DNA from: Clostridia bacterium
GTDB lineage: Bacteria; Bacillota_A; Clostridia; Christensenellales; Aristaeellaceae
Length of the DNA: 9,026 nucleotides
Direction: 5' to 3'
Assembly (NCBI GenBank): GCA_017530275.1
Contig: JAFXMP010000320.1
Span: forward strand, 1-9,026
The position numbers were made by a program, and so were the translations under genes. Positions 6,604 to 9,026 of this stretch are shown here, piece by piece; the stretch's first letter is position 1; each line of letters begins with the position of its first letter. The notes under the pieces were generated by a model. That model saw nothing but the letters and a program-made list of their open reading frames with translations. It was not told where the DNA came from and ran no database searches.

Positions 6604-6625
6604 ACAGCCGAAGACGCCTGTTTTT
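6604..6625 (+). terminator. putative plus-strand terminator of the structured element
   Basis: ACAGCCG (6604-6610) pairs with CGCCTGT (6615-6621), with one C-C mismatch and a 4-nt AAGA loop once the inner A-A pair is left open. Five T's (6621-6625) follow directly. The left arm is the same sequence that can pair with 6547-6555, so the hairpin competes with that longer helix. The stem is modest, so termination would be partial or conditional. Confidence 0.4.
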
Positions 6626-6663
6626 CCTCGATCATCACGACATCCGGGGTTCTTTGGATATTC

Positions 6664-8868
6664 TCAAACATGGTGTACACCACAAATTCTGGTGAAATAC
6701 AGCTGATGTGCGGGATAATCGCCCCAGGTCAGCGGGAAGCTGATGCCGCCGTACATCAGGGAAGCCCCTGAATACGTTTGATCATCGCCTTCCAGCCGAT
6801 AGGATGCGTCCGGAATCAGCCCTTGCAGCTTTACATACGGGAAAGGGCCGTTGGCGCGCACATGGGTCACAACCAAATTGACCAGTGCTTCGCTTCCGTC
6901 CTTGGCGGCGAACATCCAGGCAGAGTAGTCCTTGCCGTCATTCAGTTCCGTCAGCCGGTAATAATCCCCGTGGGTGATCAAAGAAGCGAAGCGATGATAC
7001 CCCTCAATTTGCTTTTGGATTTCTTCTTTTTCAGCGTCAGACAGCTTTTCCGGGTTCAGCTCATAGCCGAAAGTGCCGGACTGGGCCACGATACCCCTGG
7101 TGTTCAGCGGTACCCTGCGGCCCGTCTGGTGATTGGGCACGGCGGATACGTGGGAACCCATGGCGCTGGCGGGATAGCCGTAGGAGGTACCCCGCTGAAT
7201 TTCCAGGCGCTCGATAGCATCAGTATCGTCCGAGCACCAGATCTGTGGGCAATAATACAGCATCCCAGCATCGAAACGCCCGCCGCCTCCGGAACAGCCC
7301 TCGATCATCAGATCGGGATAGCGACTCAGCAGGCGTTCCAACAGCTGATAGGTGCCCAGCATGAACCGATGGGCCGCCTCGCCCTGCCGGTCAGCAGACA
7401 GGGCATGGGAATAGCAGTTGGCGATGGAACGGTTGAAATCCCACTTCACATACTCGATCTTTGCGTGATCCAGCACGGCGCACATGGCGTCGAACAAATA
7501 ATCCACCACGTCCTGCCGGGACATATCCAGCACCAATTGATTCCTGGTCAGCATGGGCTTTCGATCCGGATCGGCGAGCGCCCAATCGGGATGGGCCCGG
7601 TACAGGTCGGAATCCTCGTTAACCATCTCCGGCTCAAACCACAGGCCGAATTCTAAGCCGAGAGCATGAATTTGGTCGGACAATTTCTGCATAGAGCAAC
7701 CCAGTTTCTTTTCGTTGACCACCCAATCGCCCAGACCTGCGTTGTCGTCGTCCCGTTTGCCAAACCAGCCGTCGTCCAGCACCAGCATTTCCATGCCCAT
7801 TTCTTTGGCTGAGCGGGCAAAGCGCAGGATTTTCTCGGCGTCAAAATCAAAATACGCCGCTTCCCAGCTGTTGATCAGCACAGGCCGTTTAGCCGTTTGC
7901 CAGCGGGGAGAAATCACCTGATGACGGATGATATCGTGGTAATGGCTGCTCAGCCCGTTCAGGCCGTTTGCGCTGTAAGACAAAAGAGCTTCCGGCGTTT
8001 GGAACGCTTCGCCAGGGGCCAGCGTCCAGGAAAAGCCATCTGGATGAATGCCGGATACCAGCCGGGTGCTGCTCGCCTGATCCACTTCCATTTCTCCCAG
8101 ATGGTTGCCGGAATACATAAGCATACAGCCGTAGCAATCGCCGGTGTTTTCGGTGGCGTGACGGTCGCACAGGATCACAAAGGGATTGCTGTGGTGGCTA
8201 CTCATGCCCCGGCGGGAGCCGAAGGACGCAACGCCCCGGGGCAGGCTCAGCCGTTCCGGGATACGTTCCATGCAGTGGCGGCCATGGAAGTGGATCACGT
8301 CAAAATCGCCGTACAAAAAATCCACGCAGGCGGAAGCAGCCTTTTCGATGACCAGCGGCTGATTCCCCGTATTGATCAGACGGGCGGAGCGGACGATCAC
8401 ATCCTGGGATGGGAAAACATGATACTTTAATTCCAGATCCAAGCCGATTACGCTATCCCGCATTGTGACAGTCAGCGTTTCGGTTTCCTCCGCTTCCCGC
8501 ACAAAAGGCAGATCGGAAAGCTGCCGCCGCCCCTTCGCGATGGCATAGCCCACAAACCTCAGATCCACGCTGCGGCTACCGTTTTCGCTGAGTACCTGCA
8601 CCGCGGGCAAGCGGAAATCCCCCACCCCGTTCCCGCTGTATTCCTGGGGCAGCGTGTCCAGGGAATAGCCCCGGTTGCTGGAATGCTCATAAGGATTGCC
8701 GGAAAAGCCCCGGTCAGTATAGCGAATCAGGTAGTCCATATCGCCGCTTGTTTTTCCCCCGTAATAAAGATGCAGCAATACACCGGTGGCGTCAGCTTTC
8801 ATCTGGTACAGGGAATGGGCCGTTTCCAGGGAAAAGATGCCCGTCTGTTCATTGTGCAGTATGCTCAT
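6664..8868 (-). CDS. alpha-galactosidase, glycoside hydrolase family 36
   Basis: This 734-residue protein is close to the usual size of bacterial GH36 enzymes (about 730-750). It hydrolyses terminal alpha-1,6-galactose from melibiose, raffinose and related sugars. The N-terminal beta-sandwich covers roughly residues 1-320. The (beta/alpha)8 barrel begins at INSWEAAYFDF (332-342), with substrate-binding LDDGWFG (364-370). KWDFNR (475-480) carries the nucleophile Asp477, EGCSGGGGRFD (523-533) lines the pocket, and CSDDTDAIER (545-554) carries the general acid/base Asp. The C-terminal beta domain ends LTWGDYPAHQLYFTRI plus a few residues. There is no signal peptide, so it acts inside the cell on imported sugar. 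ATG 8868 was chosen because the normal family N-terminus starts there; the frame opens further, to 8949, only as a shadow of the upstream regulator gene. It overlaps that gene by 20 nt. Gene names used for this family include galA, agaA and melA. Confidence 0.96.
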   Translation of the reverse strand: MSILHNEQTGIFSLETAHSLYQMKADATGVLLHLYYGGKTSGDMDYLIRYTDRGFSGNPYEHSSNRGYSLDTLPQEYSGNGVGDFRLPAVQVLSENGSRSVDLRFVGYAIAKGRRQLSDLPFVREAEETETLTVTMRDSVIGLDLELKYHVFPSQDVIVRSARLINTGNQPLVIEKAASACVDFLYGDFDVIHFHGRHCMERIPERLSLPRGVASFGSRRGMSSHHSNPFVILCDRHATENTGDCYGCMLMYSGNHLGEMEVDQASSTRLVSGIHPDGFSWTLAPGEAFQTPEALLSYSANGLNGLSSHYHDIIRHQVISPRWQTAKRPVLINSWEAAYFDFDAEKILRFARSAKEMGMEMLVLDDGWFGKRDDDNAGLGDWVVNEKKLGCSMQKLSDQIHALGLEFGLWFEPEMVNEDSDLYRAHPDWALADPDRKPMLTRNQLVLDMSRQDVVDYLFDAMCAVLDHAKIEYVKWDFNRSIANCYSHALSADRQGEAAHRFMLGTYQLLERLLSRYPDLMIEGCSGGGGRFDAGMLYYCPQIWCSDDTDAIERLEIQRGTSYGYPASAMGSHVSAVPNHQTGRRVPLNTRGIVAQSGTFGYELNPEKLSDAEKEEIQKQIEGYHRFASLITHGDYYRLTELNDGKDYSAWMFAAKDGSEALVNLVVTHVRANGPFPYVKLQGLIPDASYRLEGDDQTYSGASLMYGGISFPLTWGDYPAHQLYFTRICGVHHV

Positions 8869-9025
8869 CGTTATGCTTCTTTCTGTATTGCTCGGGGCTG
8901 AGCCCGTTTTTTTTCTTGAACATCTTGGAAAAAGCCAGCTGATCATCATAACCTACTTCTTTGGCGATCACATAGATCGGCACATCGGTTTTCCGCAGTA
9001 GTTCCTTGCTCTTGGTCATCCTGAC
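8849..9025 (-). CDS. AraC family transcriptional regulator, C-terminal part only
   Basis: The last 58 codons of a gene whose start lies beyond the window are visible, ending in TGA at 8849-8851. The sequence RMTKSKELLRKTD, then PIYVIAKEVGYDDQLAFSKM, then FKKKNGLSPEQYRKKH is the second helix-turn-helix and the signature end of AraC/XylS DNA-binding domains. The sensor domain is not visible. The gene overlaps the alpha-galactosidase start by 20 nt (8849-8868), so the two are co-transcribed and probably translationally coupled. By position it is the likely activator of the alpha-galactoside genes, responding to an alpha-galactoside or galactose; this is inference. Confidence 0.93.
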   Translation of the reverse strand, partial: VRMTKSKELLRKTDVPIYVIAKEVGYDDQLAFSKMFKKKNGLSPEQYRKKHNDEHTAQ

Positions 9026-9026
9026 C

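Larger units (their letters stand above)
6464..6625 (+). ncRNA. putative structured leader or attenuator-like RNA, family unknown
   Basis: This fills most of the 287-nt gap between the alpha-galactosidase stop and the galK start. In plus-strand order: a hairpin (TCTGTAG 6464-6470 / CTACAGA 6482-6488); a strong Shine-Dalgarno AGGAGGT (6494-6500) that is perfectly complementary to ACCTCCT (6559-6565); a GCGGGG/CCCCGC hairpin (6506-6511/6527-6532); a 9-bp long-range pairing TCGGCTGTC (6547-6555) / GACAGCCGA (6603-6611); a local hairpin AAAGG/CCTTT (6575-6596); and a terminator-like hairpin with a T-run that reuses 6604-6611. Mutually exclusive pairings around a terminator are what attenuators and riboregulators look like. 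I recognise no known family, and no plus-strand gene lies downstream, so it may be a stand-alone RNA or a leader that lost its gene. The structure was read by eye, without energy calculation. Confidence 0.4.

Noticed and set aside
6464..6625. T-box, group II intron or known riboswitch as the identity of the structured segment
   Set aside because: I could not find the T-box bulge sequence, a domain V-like hairpin, or the conserved core of the riboswitches I know. It is left unassigned.
6573..6671. Short minus-strand ORF (MFENIQRTPDVVMIEE...) just after the alpha-galactosidase stop
   Set aside because: It reads somewhat protein-like, but it has only 32 codons, has no Shine-Dalgarno and matches nothing I recognise. 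A decayed fragment is possible, but I cannot support it.
6541..6771. 76-codon plus-strand ORF across the gap and the 3' end of the alpha-galactosidase gene
   Set aside because: No ribosome binding site precedes ATG 6541, half of it is antisense to the enzyme C-terminus, and it runs through the terminator-like hairpin.
6778..7656. 292-codon plus-strand ORF opposite the alpha-galactosidase gene
   Set aside because: It is antisense to a strongly supported GH36 gene. Long antisense ORFs are common in GC-rich genes, and it resembles no known protein.
8869..8949. 27-residue N-terminal extension of the alpha-galactosidase
   Set aside because: It is a frame shadow of the AraC-type DNA-binding domain and adds a basic stretch not seen in GH36 proteins.
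1..9026. CRISPR arrays, tRNA or rRNA genes, complete insertion sequences
   Set aside because: I saw no spaced direct repeats, cloverleaf-like or ribosomal RNA sequence, and no transposase gene. The only mobile-element trace is the truncated tnpV.

Overview
The window looks like chromosome from a Gram-positive, probably gut-associated Clostridia (Bacillota). The reasons are strong AGGAGG-type ribosome binding sites, tightly packed or overlapping genes, the long Gram-positive form of GalT, a DUF3795 protein and a TnpV transposon protein. These point to the class only; I cannot name a genus.

Left part (1-2630, plus strand). This is a run of small accessory genes. It begins with the 3' end of a gene whose reading frame joins a GNAT acetyltransferase C-terminus to an alpha/beta hydrolase. 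A GyrI-like effector-binding protein follows, with signs of a frameshift at its 5' end, then a cysteine-rich DUF3795 protein and a second GNAT acetyltransferase. From 2078 to 2630 the DNA looks like a scar. A coding-like frame broken by a stop runs into a TGATG overlap with the first ~40 codons of a TIGR04076-family gene, and that gene is cut off at the point where the 3' three-quarters of a tnpV gene begins. A bidirectional terminator (2634-2671) closes this side.

Right part (2740-9026, minus strand). This is a galactose/alpha-galactoside module, in transcription order: the C-terminus of an AraC-family regulator (cut by the window edge), a GH36 alpha-galactosidase overlapping it by 20 nt, a 287-nt gap, then galK, galT and galE. 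galK and galT are 2 nt apart, and galT and galE share an ATGA overlap. The alpha-galactosidase would release galactose from melibiose- or raffinose-type sugars. GalK, GalT and GalE would carry it through the Leloir pathway to glucose-1-phosphate and UDP-glucose. No transporter or beta-galactosidase is in the window.

Two things stand out. First, galT carries an in-frame TAG at codon 106, and coding sequence typical of the family continues directly after it; this implies a broken pathway, a sequencing error, or readthrough. Second, the 287-nt gap between the alpha-galactosidase gene and galK holds a compact set of plus-strand signals: an extended -10 box, a hairpin, a Shine-Dalgarno with an 18-codon leader-like ORF, long-range complementary arms, and a terminator hairpin with a T-run that competes with one of those arms. 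This has the layout of an attenuator or riboregulator, but it points antisense into the alpha-galactosidase gene and controls no visible gene. I could not match it to a known RNA family.
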